In this document: positions 46,135 through 57,114 of the stretch, in pieces
How the letters are laid out: every line of letters starts with the position of its first letter
Position numbering within the stretch: the first letter of the stretch is position 1
Assembly: GCA_022578605.1 (NCBI GenBank)
Contig: MU394133.1
Coordinates: 9,439 to 73,438 of the forward strand
Length of the DNA stretch: 64,000 nt
Direction: 5' to 3'
DNA from: Camillea tinctor
Taxonomy: Eukaryota; Ascomycota; Sordariomycetes; Xylariales; Xylariaceae
Made by a program: the position numbers and the translations under genes
Notes under the pieces: generated by a model
Told to the model about the DNA's origin: nothing
The model's database searches: none
Seen by the model: only the letters and a program-made list of their open reading frames with translations

Positions 46135-47857
46135 GGTGCGCGGCTCAGTTTGAGAAAGAATAGCAAAGGAACCGGGCGTCCTGATCCCAACCCCTATAGC
46201 CGTCAACGATATATAGGTAATAGGGGAAGCTCTCAGCTTTCTACTAGATATAGTATTTAACGAATAAGGACGCGGGGATTTTTGAGCTTGTACTAGGTTA
46301 GTGATTATGTCGATCAATGAAACGTCATTGGGCCAATGACATATTTTCTTTTTATCCCCTGCCCGGTAAGTACCTACGCTGCTACATAAGCAGGAGTTGC
46401 TGAAGAATTATGGTTGAGCCTCATGAATGTGGTACCCAATATATGCTCAAGAGCTGCCAATATCCACATATTGAAGAATTCATAATCTGTCAAGTAAAAT
46501 TCACTTGAATTGTCTTGCCGGTGAGAATGAACTCCATCACCGGGAGCTAAAAAACGAGTCCTCATTACGCACTTGTGCACGGTGTTGGTGTATCCTCGTA
46601 TAAAACTTCGTGTCAGTGGTCATGCTGTGCCATATAAGAATGCGTTATAAAGACTCCGTGGTATTATTTGGTTCCGTGGGTGGAACACCGTTTGAAGCTG
46701 AACAAACCACCTCTTGACACTTATTATTAACCAGAGCTGTACCAATGGCACCCTCCAATAAGGACTTCTGTATGTCATATATTGGGCTTGTGAACCATAA
46801 TGGTAATACCACCTTTCCAAAAAAAAAAAAGGCGCTATTGTGAACCTGTATTGACCATGATGACACAGGAGAACCGAGACACGCATGTAAGAGTCGCACC
46901 TACAACGTCAACACGTCAATGTGTACAATAAGCACAGAGTGCAGAGATACCACAATAAAAGGCCTAGGTGGTCCTCTTCGGAGTGAAGTTCGTCCTCCCT
47001 CAGCGATGAACACCGGTGTGACGACCCCCCACGAACTTTCTCTCTTTGGCGTTGGCGCATGGTGTCACGCGCCGTCGGGTGGTTCTTGAGGAGCCCATCA
47101 TATCTAGCACATATGGAACACTTCGTTTCGGGGCTGTCTTACGAAATGTATTTCATATGTCATTCATAGGGAGGCTTGGCCTTTTACCCCAGATTGGATG
47201 GGCGGCCCCTTTCCGCTCCCCCTTTCCGCTCCTAGCGGTGTGGGTTAGCATATGTATGATTGATTGTGTCGTATTCTGGATAATAATAATACTTTTAGAG
47301 CAACTTTAAAAAAGCTCAAACCAAGACATATGTACAGATAGTATGAATAGATAGTGTAGAACGTACATGATTTTGAATACGATGGTCGAGATGGCTAGTC
47401 ATTTAAGAGTTGTCGGTCGCGAGATTCAGCTTTGGGGAAGAAGGGAAAAGCGCTCTAAACTACACCCTAGCCTGCATGGGATTGGGCTTTCTTGAAAAGG
47501 AATCTCGGTGATGTATCTTTCAGCTGATGGGCTCGCTTGACCTCCGAATATCCTTGAAAGTCACGAAAATGCGTAGCTGGTGATAGATGATTCGCTACTA
47601 ACTATTCCAATAATTCGCTTTCAGCGCTTGTAAGTCAGCCACCCATGTAACCTACCCAACTACATACCTGACATTGAGGCAAATTCTACTCCATAGTCCT
47701 CCTCTGCGATCTGCTATCTTGATGCTGACTTTGCAGTACCGGTGACTATTATTGCATCTTTATTGGATTAATATATGCTGCAAGTGGAACACTGCGCCCG
47801 CCACTGGCCTGTCCTGTTTGTCTATGCAATTGCCGTGATAATAGCTCTTTACGTACG
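46135..47857. other. Intergenic, no supported gene
   Basis: Divergent upstream DNA of the amidase (minus) and the regulator (plus). Minus-strand frames at 46374-46580 and 46645-46899 have protein-like composition but no recognisable motif and no joinable splice structure, so they could be gene relics. A short C6-containing motif at 47021-47034 has an inverted match at 52652-52665. Confidence 0.45.
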
Positions 47858-50326
47858 ATGGAACGTGATCACAACAGTCAGTTTGGGTTCTATCAAGAAA
47901 CCCCAAGTGGTGGAGTTTCGAGCTCGGACTCTAGATGTGGCACCCTTCACGACTCGCTATTCGTGCGAGAAGAAGCACAAAATGATCTCAACGACGAGAC
48001 GTTGCAGTATCACGGTACGGCCCAGTCTCAGATACCATGGTTACGTGCTAGTTTCTAATACTGTAGACATACTAGGAAACCCGGATGGGGATGACTCTTT
48101 CTATGTAGACGGGTCGTATAGTCTAGGAAGTTTCAATCCAGATGAACAGTATGGCAACGATGCCTTCGGGCCTCCTCTTTACAGAGGGGTCGATGAGCAC
48201 AGTGCATCACATCCGGCACATGAAACCGGCGTTGACCACACCGTCCTGTCAGACTCCTATATCAACTGGAGCCCTATTTCACATGGCACAGCAGACAATG
48301 TCTATGATTTCTCGCTGCTGGATGCCTCACTCCTACCTCTTGATGAGCGAGAGCTTTTAATGGGTATGAACGAGCTCAACGACGTTGCCAACATCGGCTC
48401 TCAATGTCAAGAAGGCGATCCAAGCATGCTTTTAGATGCTTCTGTCCGCTTTCCGAAGGAAGAGACCCCAGTTCGGGGATCTTCATCTTCGAATGCTGGA
48501 AATCAAACGCAAGGACTAGGCTCAAATCAAGAAACGGAATGTATCAAGCAACGAATAATCGGACCTCGCAAAGAATGGGCCCTTCCACCTCTTGTATGCA
48601 TACCTACTCAAACACTGCCCCCCTTCCCTCCCCCCCCTGTAGCTCTTGGTTTCTGTGTGATAACAATTTATAGACCCGCCGTGGCCGCAAGCCCAAGGTG
48701 CACGTACCTAGTGACAGGCAAAAGATGAACGATTCAAGCAACCCAAAAGCGAGGCCGCGTAGAAGCCGGCCTCTGGAGCCTGAAGTCAGGAGGCAAGCCA
48801 CCATGAAGCGTCAAAATAAGCTTGTCTGTGTGATTTGCCATTTCAAGAAAGAAACTGTAACCTACCTTCTCTCACTAGTATTGTATAGCTCTGTTACTGA
48901 CAACATTTCCCTTTGGCTATTATAGTGTCACCAGGATCCTGATAATCCAGATGGACCTTGTATCAGGTGCAAATATTCCCCTATGCTCTGCGTCCGCTAC
49001 CGAATCACGGATGCAGCCTTGTACCGGGAACAGAAGGCCCCATTTTACTTGTTCAGCCAACGTTGGAAGACGATGGAAATGGTCGACATCAAGGAGTGGG
49101 AGAACGACAAGATACTGACGGCTAAGTTCAGTCTGATTGCCCTCGATGCGCCATACGAACTAAAAGTTCGTCGGTCTGTGCCTCTTCCGGGAGATAATCT
49201 TGAGGAGTCATACTGCGTCAACGGAACTATGGTGACCTATTCCATCCCACCATATGGAATCGCTAATATGGAGGAGGCAGCTGCATCGATAGGAGGTATG
49301 GTCGAGCGGGAAATTAGTCATTATATCCTAGCTTTTGTGGGAGAAACTGGGACTGATCCGATCATCTGGGAGACTTATATGGCTGCGTTTAAGCGTGCCA
49401 ATGCAGACCCGGTAATACATATACACACACATACAACCTAGATCTTTACTTCACCTAGATCTCTCCTATTAGAGTCAGCTAACAGTAATACCTCACAGAC
49501 ACCAGAGGGAAAGGCCTTACTCTCAAATACTTTTCGTCTATGGGTATTCTGTCGTAATATTTCATCTCCTGAACATAACGTTGGGGAGGAAAAGCTTGGA
49601 AAGAGGCAAGTCGACGACTCATCGGGTGACACCCCCAGCAATTTCCCGGAATGCGGGCCTGTCATAGCGGCCCAGCTGGAGTGTATATACTATACTCAGT
49701 TCCTTCGGCCGTTGAGCAGGAAGGTCCTCCGCTCCCTAATGTCATTACTGACTACAAGGGATAAGAAGTATTGGTTCACTATATACCTAGTATTATTCAT
49801 GTTGCTGCACAGTTGCTCGATGATCACACAGAGAGATATGGAATCGGCAGCTGCGCTTAAGCTTCCGGTATATACCAGTGCTATCCCATGCCTATCCCGA
49901 CTATTTGTAGTCATGTTGCTAACCCTACACTTATAGACAGAATACTGCAACCCCGATAGCATCAGGGAGCATAAAGTCGGTGCTAAGACGTTGCTTGCTT
50001 ATTATCATCTTGCTATAAAAGGTAGCCTGCCTTTCAAGAAAGCACTAGAAGGTAATCTACCAGACGCGACTTTTTTAGGTATAAAAGACGAGGATGTCAT
50101 GTTTATTACCCGTTCGGCTCGACTAGCAGCCATACACAGTAAGTACCTCCCTACCGGTCACCTTGAAGCAAAACTCCTCCTAGACCCTGTGAGCTATTTT
50201 TCTTGACACTCCAGCCAAACAGAGCCTCAATGGGACCAAATACGCCGTCGTAAAGCCTACGGCGATGATTTCTACTGGATTTCACAACTATACGATCAAA
50301 ACTGGGAGCCGGAGAAGATGGATTGA
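47858..50326 (+). CDS. Zn2Cys6 regulator with internal zinc cluster and AT-hook
   Basis: Seven exons: 47858-48014, 48067-48593, 48674-48856, 48926-49411, 49499-49867, 49937-50138 and 50223-50326, giving 675 residues. The ATG at 47858 is chosen because its hydrophilic N-terminus splices in phase; the open frame from 47775 is an in-frame read-through of the first intron. Cysteines 280, 283, 290, 301, 304 and 311 give C-x2-C-x6-C-x10-C-x2-C-x6-C, a zinc-cluster spacing located internally, not at the N-terminus. An AT-hook-like TRRGRKPK lies at about 229-236, and basic RRSRPLEPEVRRQ precedes the cluster. The conserved-looking tract VRYRITDAALYREQKAPFYLFSQRW follows. The C-terminal half is helical and ends YWISQLYDQNWEP. 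It is probably a DNA-binding regulator, with the adjacent amidase and dioxygenase as possible targets. Confidence 0.82.
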
Positions 50327-50603
50327 ATCCTGCAATCGTCTGTCTACCTGCACTTATCGGGGATACATAATTGGATGAAATAATACATTGGAGAAATATC
50401 GAACTTGAAGGATAATGGAATAATATCATACCTGAATTGAAACAGAAATGGGCTCAGGGGGGTTTGTGCGTTAAAAAAAAAAGAGAGTAAAGACAAACAA
50501 AATCCAGGGGTAAGCTTCAGAAACAAGGGGGAATGGGTGCAGGGGTGAAGGAGTTAGCCAAAAGAAAAGTTGTCGATGTTTTCCAATACCGAATTTTGAC
50601 TCA

Positions 50604-52168
50604 TCAGTCACACATAAGACATGCTGGCACTGGCTTGCATGGAGGAGGCGATGTAGGCCGAGGAGTGTCCGGATCCTCGTTCCTCCAGAGAGGCGTCACG
50701 TAGCGTCTGCGATCCTCATCGATCTTGGCGAAATGCCACTCTTCCGGGCGCTCGTTGTCTCTGAAGGTCCTGTCCCAGGCAACCCTCAGGTCCTCCGGCA
50801 GCCTCCAGCACTCTGACTCGTTGTGGATCCAGAGCCGCAGGAGATGTCGGTAGTTGTTGCCGCTGTCGGTGTAGGGCGCGCGTCTGTGCATCAGCGCCAG
50901 GTTGTTGAACAGCCGGATGTCCCCCTTCATGGAGATCTGGTTGACCTCGTTCTGGGACCCGATGTAGTCCAAAGCGTCCAGGGCCTCGGCCTGGGCCTCG
51001 GTCAATCCCGGGATACCCTTAGTCCGGGGGTTGACTGAGTTTTGCCCAACGAGACTCTGCTTGGAGAAGTTGACGAGGAGCTTCCCGTCCTCGTGGTACA
51101 TGAGGGCACGCTTGTAGTAGGCAGGGTCGCGTCCGTGTCTGCGGGTTGGTTAGCATAGATAGCCGGCGACAATGGTGGTGTTAGTCACACTTACGTATCA
51201 AACGGCCAGTCTGGCTCGGCTAAGACGTGAATCAAGTCAGGTCTTGTGGCTGCTAGTTCATTGTATACAGTCCAGGCTGATGCTACAAAGCCAGATCCTC
51301 CTCCTTCGCCACATGCTACTGTAAGCAAGCCGACAGTGTCGCAGACAAGATCTGTGTGGAAGGGCTATTGCTTCAGTTAGCAGAAGAAAGCTATAATCCA
51401 GTCTAATAGGGCCATACCATGTGAAGCTTAGCGTTTTCCTTCTCTGCCTCGTCGGAAATGTTCATTACATTGACTTCATCACAATGTTAGTTGGATAAAG
51501 ACAAAGACAAGCTAGCGCTCCGAGGAACTCACTCATCATCACTCCATCCTGATTCTGCTTCCCCCGAATCTCACCAATGTAACTCGTTATCCCGAGATAC
51601 ACGATAACGAGATCGTCCGGAGAGTATTTGTCTACATCAAGACCCCGAATTGTAGAGAACCCTCGTCCACGGTAGAGATTATCACGAATCTCACCAAGTT
51701 TCTCTGAGAGGTTCGGTAGGGGGAAAGAAGACTGAGTGACGTCTGATCCCTTTTTGCCAAGTCCTACACAATGTTAGATGGGTGCATCTATAGACTTCAA
51801 TTAGAGACCGACCTACCTTTGCAATATTTCAGAGCCAAGTCAATTTCCTTCTTTTCGCAGTCGCCGAGGTTGTATATGAAAGGGAAGTTGTCTGATATAT
51901 CAGACTTTTTCCATGCCAGCGGACCATAAAAGGCCTTCGGCCAACCCTCGGGAAGGTCAGTTCGCAGCCCTCCAGCTTTGACTCGAGCATCTCTACGCTT
52001 CAGGTACTTCTGTTCGTCAAATTCATAGCTAATGTCCGCATAAGGACCCCCCGGTGTCGAGGACGGTGCTTTGGAGAGTAGATTCTCTCCCAACTTCTGT
52101 CGGATTACAGAAGGGTAATACTGTGGTGGAGGTGAGGTTGCAACATCAACTTCAAGGGAAGGCGCCAT
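50604..52168 (-). CDS. TauD/TfdA-type Fe(II)/2-oxoglutarate dioxygenase
   Basis: Five exons: 52168-51817, 51763-51533, 51473-51418, 51364-51195 and 51138-50604, giving 447 residues. The metal ligands are HTD (His about 216, Asp about 218 in PFHTDLVCD) and the distal His about 354 in DIRLFNNLALMHRRAPY. The 2-oxoglutarate-binding Arg lies in NNYRHLLRLWIHNE (about 367-371). RGFSTIRGLDVDKYSPDDL and FDTHGRDPAYYKRALMYHEDGK are typical of the fungal branch. The family couples 2-oxoglutarate decarboxylation to hydroxylation, often releasing sulfite or an amine from taurine- or aryloxy-like substrates. The C-terminus is Pro/Cys-rich. It converges with the regulator, leaving only about 280 bp between the stops, which supports a functional link without proving it. 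Confidence 0.9.
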
Positions 52169-52651
52169 GATATGAAATATCTATGAGGGCGAAGATTGAA
52201 AATGATACTGAGCTTGAATAAGATACTGAGGAGTTTTGTTGGCGGTGGCTACTAATCTTGTTGATGGTATGAGATCTGCTTCTCCCTGGTCGCAACACCT
52301 TCCTGATGCCGACAAGATGGCATCTTATATACATTGATTTCATCTGTTTCATCATTCTATCTGGTCTTCTGAAAATTTCTGAATCGAAAGCCCAACGCAA
52401 CCGAACAAAGCCCAACATGAGGTATATTTTCACGATATTTCCTGTGGGTCGCTCAACTCCAACCAATTGTTTCCGTCATAAGAATCTCCCAAATCATGTC
52501 GTCCTCTTCACGATGGACAACTATTCGGACGTTGAGGATCTTCGCCCATCCGTATCTACCAACGATGTCCACGACGATTCCATTTGGGCAGGGAAGAAGC
52601 CATGCCCTGAAAAGCCAAGCCTCCCGATAGACAGGTACTAGGGGTCAAAAA

Positions 52652-52682
52652 TCGTGGGGGGTTGTATTCTTCGACAACCCCC
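52652..52682. repeat. C/G-rich inverted repeat (hairpin)
   Basis: Perfect 9-bp arms gggggttgt and acaaccccc are separated by an 8-nt loop, so the DNA or RNA could form a stable stem. Function unknown. Confidence 0.7.
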
Positions 52683-53426
52683 GCAAAAAGACTTTCCAAC
52701 ACAAATCTACAATGCGAAACCTTCACGATTTAGCAGAGCCGCAAAAATACGTGGTCAGTGGGTATATAGCAACCAATATACGTTTCTGTGCTTATCGCGC
52801 TTGACGCGGTACGCGACGTTTAAACGATTAGCTTGGTTATGCTGAATCTCTAATATCCAATAAGGATTATGTGTTTCAGAAAAGAGTCTTAGTTACTGGA
52901 AGTGATAATTAGAAAGCACACCGCTCAAAACATACATAAAAGCAACAGTTAAAACGCACATGACGACAATGAGGTCATAATGAGCTACAGTGGTATTAGA
53001 CTTTAGCCTGCATATAACAAGATGAAGTTGGTTGGACAGTTCTTGTAAGTATATCATCGGAAATAAGAAGAAAAAAGACAAGGGGGAAAGAGCATAAAAA
53101 GAAAAGTATACTATCTAAACATAGGGGTAATTCACATCCCTCTGCGGGTTGGTACGAACTCACAACGATAAATGAGAAAAGCCACACTGAACCACAAGAC
53201 CACGGAAATTGACCCAAGAAATAATTTTCATTCTTTAATATCTAGAGGCTACTATAGGAAAAAGCACTTTCCTCGTCAACGTGTTTCTTTCTACTCCAAC
53301 CAACAGATACAACGGCACTTAGGAACTTATCTGACCTAACATCAATGATCTTCATCAAGAACTCTTAGGCCATGGGGGTTTTCCCATGATAGAGAGACAG
53401 TACCTGCCGTCACACACACCTACGTC

Positions 53427-53920
53427 GCTCTCGATGAACAAGAACGGTGGAAAGGTCTTGTGATTTAGGATGCATACATCCAAGGTGTGTGGGCCCCTTT
53501 GCCAACATATCCCCTATCCAAGCCAAGGTCGAAGATCAAGAATTGGGCTGGTTTGTGCCCGACGATGCTGGCCCAAATGGACCCTTCTGGAGGTCTGGGC
53601 GAAGAACGAAGCCCATAATCCTATCTAAGCTCGTCGAGAATATGTATGAAAACTTGCGAGCAATTCTACGCTGGAAGGATAGGGGTCACCGACAAAGGAC
53701 AAGATCAAGTAGGTCCTCGTGGAGGGAGAAGCCTGTATCCCCCAACCCCAGACAGACGGCTCAGAAGCATCTGTTGTTCTTGCCCCTATCCTCCCTCTCC
53801 TCTCTCTTCAACTTCGAATTCTTCCGGGACGGCATTCCTAGTTCTAGTGCCAGCGCTTCCGCTGTTGTGAGCTCTCCTCTTAGCTTAGCACATAACCTCC
53901 TTGTTCCAATCCACTTCTAA
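53427..53920 (+). pseudogene. Possible decayed coding sequence
   Basis: One frame reads a protein-like segment (ALDEQERWKGLVI, stop, DAYIQGVWAPLPTYPLS, later a second stop, then TCEQFYAGRIGVTDKGQDQ). Another frame stays open for 157 codons from 53447. Neither matches a family I recognise. The two in-frame stops, with no intron signals around them, suggest a relic, but chance coding potential is equally possible. Confidence 0.2.
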
Positions 53921-55076
53921 TCCTCCTTTCCCGTAAAACTTGGAAATATAGACTTGATCGTAACATTCACTACTACTATGTAACTACTTGATGTGGCGCG
54001 GCCGATGATTACTCCGCCAATAGATGGGATGTTCTGGCGCCATCAAAATTCTGTATCCTCTTAACTAACACGTAATGGTCAAGAAACACGAAAGGTGTGA
54101 TTAGTAATTATATTCTTCCGTCTGTTGTTTACCTATGTACAGAGTAGGTCTCGTTATGTAATTCAAAGACAGCAAAACTCCAACTGAATATATTATTAAG
54201 AGCCAAAGCGTAAGGGCGGATATGAGTAGATACCTACTATGGTATCAACAAGGGGATATTCCCCCTAACTCCAGCGAGTTCCGTACCATCCGGGTAGTGG
54301 TCACAATAAAGTGTGGCTTGAATACGTCATAATGTAGGATAGCGGTAGTTATTTTAATATATTGCATAGGTTCCCATACATAGGAACATATCAAAATATG
54401 GTAGGCCGCTTTGTCAGCGTCGCGGGCAATATTGCAAAGAGAAGGCGGATAGAGAAGAGCTCCGATCCATTAATCGATCACATCTATTTGTGTTCTAAAA
54501 TACGGGGTACTGCAATAAGATCACGGCAGGTCCGCGTTGGTAAAACTTCCACCAATGAAGGCCCCGGTAGCGCACAGAGACCGATGTTCTTTACTTGATC
54601 TTTCTTCGGCACGTTCCTAAAGGAAGATGGGATGACGGCGGGGAATTTGGGAGGAGAATGGGCCAGATATTTGGGTAGGTAATTCTTTAAAAGTAAAGGA
54701 CGTAACCCTGCGTTTCAAGCGTAACCCTTTCAGGGGGTTGAGCGCCGAGGTGAGCCAAGCAGAACAAGCATCTCTTGGCCGAAGCTTGTCTTGATGTGGG
54801 GAACTAACAATACAAGTCCCCTGGCGTTTTGACAGACTACGGCACATTCGGCAGTCCCTAGACCTAGGAGCCGCATGACTTTGGGGAAGAAAACGACAGT
54901 GTTCACTCGTCGCGATGATCATTCCTGGAACTTCATTTCCGCGTGGCCCTAAGCCACAGGCCCCACAAGCACTATATGTCTTACAACCTCACATACCATC
55001 ATCTCACCATTACCATAGTTCGGCCCCTGAGGGATGATGAGAGGGCTCATCATGGCATCACAGCAGTTGTTGAAGA

Positions 55077-55084
55077 TATATAAA
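55077..55084 (+). promoter_or_regulatory. TATA box candidate for the polygalacturonase gene
   Basis: tatataaa lies about 200 bases upstream of the ATG at 55280 and is followed by CT-rich leader sequence; position and sequence suit a fungal core promoter. Confidence 0.5.
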
Positions 55085-55279
55085 TCTTCATGTGCTCTCA
55101 TGCTCTGGGTATTCCCTCTTGGCATCCACACCAACCACATTCATTCTTCACTTCTACGGGCCAAGGTTCCCTCTTACTAGCCATCTCTGAGCAGAGGTAA
55201 TATATCATATTCATTCGCTTCTTTACCCTGAGTTTATCTAAAATCCTTATATTTTTTAACGAAAAAGAAAAGGAAAAAA

Positions 55280-56374
55280 ATGCAATCCAAACTAGCACTC
55301 ACCGTCCTCGGCTTTGGAGCCTGTGCCATCGCGGCCCCAAGCAAGACAATCGACGAGCGTGCCAGCACGTGCACGTTCACCTCAGTAGCCCAGGCCACGG
55401 CAAGCAAGACGGCATGCAAGAATATCGTGCTCCAGGGGATCTCGGTGCCAGCGGGCGAGACGCTAGACATGACAGGTCTCACGACCGGGACCACAGTCAC
55501 CTTCGCAGGGACGACCACGTTTGGATATAAGGAGTGGGCGGGGCCTCTAATCAGCTTCTCGGGCAAGCAGATCACGGTCAACGCAGCATCGGGGGCCATC
55601 ATCGACGGCGGAGGGGCGCAGTGGTGGGACGGCAAGGGTAGCAACGGGGGCAAGGAGAAGCCCAAGTTCTTCTACGCGCACAGCCTGGACTCGTCGACGA
55701 TCACGGGGCTCAGCGTCAAGAACACGCCGGTGCAGGCGTTCTCGGTGCAGTCGGACAACCTGACGCTGAAGGACATCACGATCGACAACTCGGCGGGCGA
55801 CGCGGCGGGCGGGCACAACACGGACGCGTTTGACGTGGGCAACTCGGACGGGGTGTACATCATCGGGGCCAAGGTGCAGAACCAGGACGACTGCCTGGCG
55901 GTGAACTCGGGGTCGAACATCCAGTTCACGGGCGGCAGCTGCTCGGGCGGCCACGGCGTCAGCATCGGCTCGGTCGGCGGCCGCAGCAACAACAACGTGA
56001 CCAACGTGTACGTGGCCGACACCGCGATCAGCAACTCGCAGAACGGCGTGCGCGTCAAGACGGTGTACAACGCCACCGGCTCGGTGCACAACGTGACCTA
56101 CACCGGCATCACCCTCAGCAACATCACGAAGTACGGCGTGGTGGTGGAGCAGGACTACGAGAACGGCAGCCCTAAGGGCACGCCTACCACGGGCGTCCCC
56201 ATCACCGATCTCGTGCTCAACGGCGTCACCGGCAGTGTGGCCTCGGATGCTACGCGCGTCTATATCCTCTGCGGCGAGGGCGCGTGCTCCGACTGGACGT
56301 GGAAGGATGTCACTCTCACCGGAGGCGCGGCGAGCTCCAAGTGCACCAACATTCCTAGCGGTGCGTCTTGCTAA
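55280..56374 (+). CDS. Secreted endopolygalacturonase (GH28)
   Basis: Single exon, 364 residues, the normal size for fungal endo-PG. A signal peptide covers about residues 1-19 ([15 protein letters not shown]), and a short propeptide probably ends after DER (25-27). GH28 catalytic motifs appear in order: NTD (180-182), DD in NQDDCLAVN (203-204), the His of [12 protein letters not shown] (225) and RVK (258-260). Parallel beta-helix rungs with Thr/Asn/Ser-rich turns fill the rest, and cysteines at the end ([22 protein letters not shown]) fit the family disulfides. It hydrolyses alpha-1,4 bonds of de-esterified pectin in plant cell walls, implying a plant-associated or saprotrophic lifestyle. 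The wobble positions are strikingly C/G-ending, consistent with high expression. No intron is present. Confidence 0.96.
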   Translation: MQSKLALTVLGFGACAIAAPSKTIDERASTCTFTSVAQATASKTACKNIVLQGISVPAGETLDMTGLTTGTTVTFAGTTTFGYKEWAGPLISFSGKQITVNAASGAIIDGGGAQWWDGKGSNGGKEKPKFFYAHSLDSSTITGLSVKNTPVQAFSVQSDNLTLKDITIDNSAGDAAGGHNTDAFDVGNSDGVYIIGAKVQNQDDCLAVNSGSNIQFTGGSCSGGHGVSIGSVGGRSNNNVTNVYVADTAISNSQNGVRVKTVYNATGSVHNVTYTGITLSNITKYGVVVEQDYENGSPKGTPTTGVPITDLVLNGVTGSVASDATRVYILCGEGACSDWTWKDVTLTGGAASSKCTNIPSGASC

Positions 56375-57114
56375 ATGGACCCTTTTGGTCAGTCGATGAA
56401 GGACCTAAGTTGGAATTTGGGGGGATTGTAAATATCGAAGAAATCTTTTCGTCTTTTCTTCTAGCATTTGATTCGGTATATTACTTAGGTTAGATACTTC
56501 TAGTAGGGGTGTCTATCCGATATTCTTCTGTTACTCATGTAAATATTTTTAGGGAGGCTAGAAGCCGTTAAAACATATGGTTGTATACAATTTTTTATTT
56601 TTATTTAGCTGCGTGACCATGTGGAGTTTAAGAGAGTTGATGTTGTATTAGTGAAGTATAATTTGAATGAGAAGTATATCAATTAATATTATCTATAGAT
56701 TACCGAGGTATCTATAGATTATCTATAGACGACAATCTTTGTTAGATCGCATAACTGGATAGCTGCATAGCCAAGGTATGCCTCTATCTGGATAGTCTTA
56801 AAATAGATACGAGTGTCCGATCGGGTGGAACCACTAAGTAGGGTACACTAGGCACTTCTTGTGTACCTAAAAAGCAGGTCCCATCCCTGCAGCCAGCCGA
56901 AAGTGCATCGTCATTCTTGTGTTCCAATAACTTTTGACTTTTTGACTTATACTTTCATTACTTCTTCTACTCCTACTTCTTCTTCCACATTCCTACCCTA
57001 TCATCTCACGATCATACCCCGTACACAACACAACACAAAACAACACACAAAATACTCGACAATTCCTCCCACTCATGGCCTAATTCAAACCTCAAATTCA
57101 AGACCAAAATACAA
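56375..57114. other. Intergenic, no supported gene
   Basis: 3' flank of the polygalacturonase, then the leader of PFA4. It contains a repeated phrase tatctatagatta near 56691-56728 and a cacaacacaac run near 57023-57050. Confidence 0.5.

Larger units (their letters stand above)
52169..55076. other. Long intergenic stretch, no supported gene
   Basis: It holds a perfect 9-bp inverted repeat at 52657-52682. A region near 53430-53770 has protein-like runs in two frames with stops and may be a decayed gene. The remainder is ordinary. The right end carries the polygalacturonase promoter. Confidence 0.5.

Noticed and set aside
46374..46899. Gene upstream of the amidase on the minus strand
   Set aside because: Two frames look protein-like (for example SLLEGAIGTALVNNKCQE) but have no start, splice sites or motif that join them, so no CDS is called.
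47775..47857. Longer N-terminus for the zinc-cluster regulator starting at 47775
   Set aside because: That frame reads through the 48015-48066 intron with a hydrophobic leader. The 47858 ATG in another frame splices perfectly into the conserved frame.
55547..56089. Minus-strand 180-codon frame in the polygalacturonase
   Set aside because: Antisense shadow of a highly biased GC-rich coding region, Arg/Val/His-rich with no motif.
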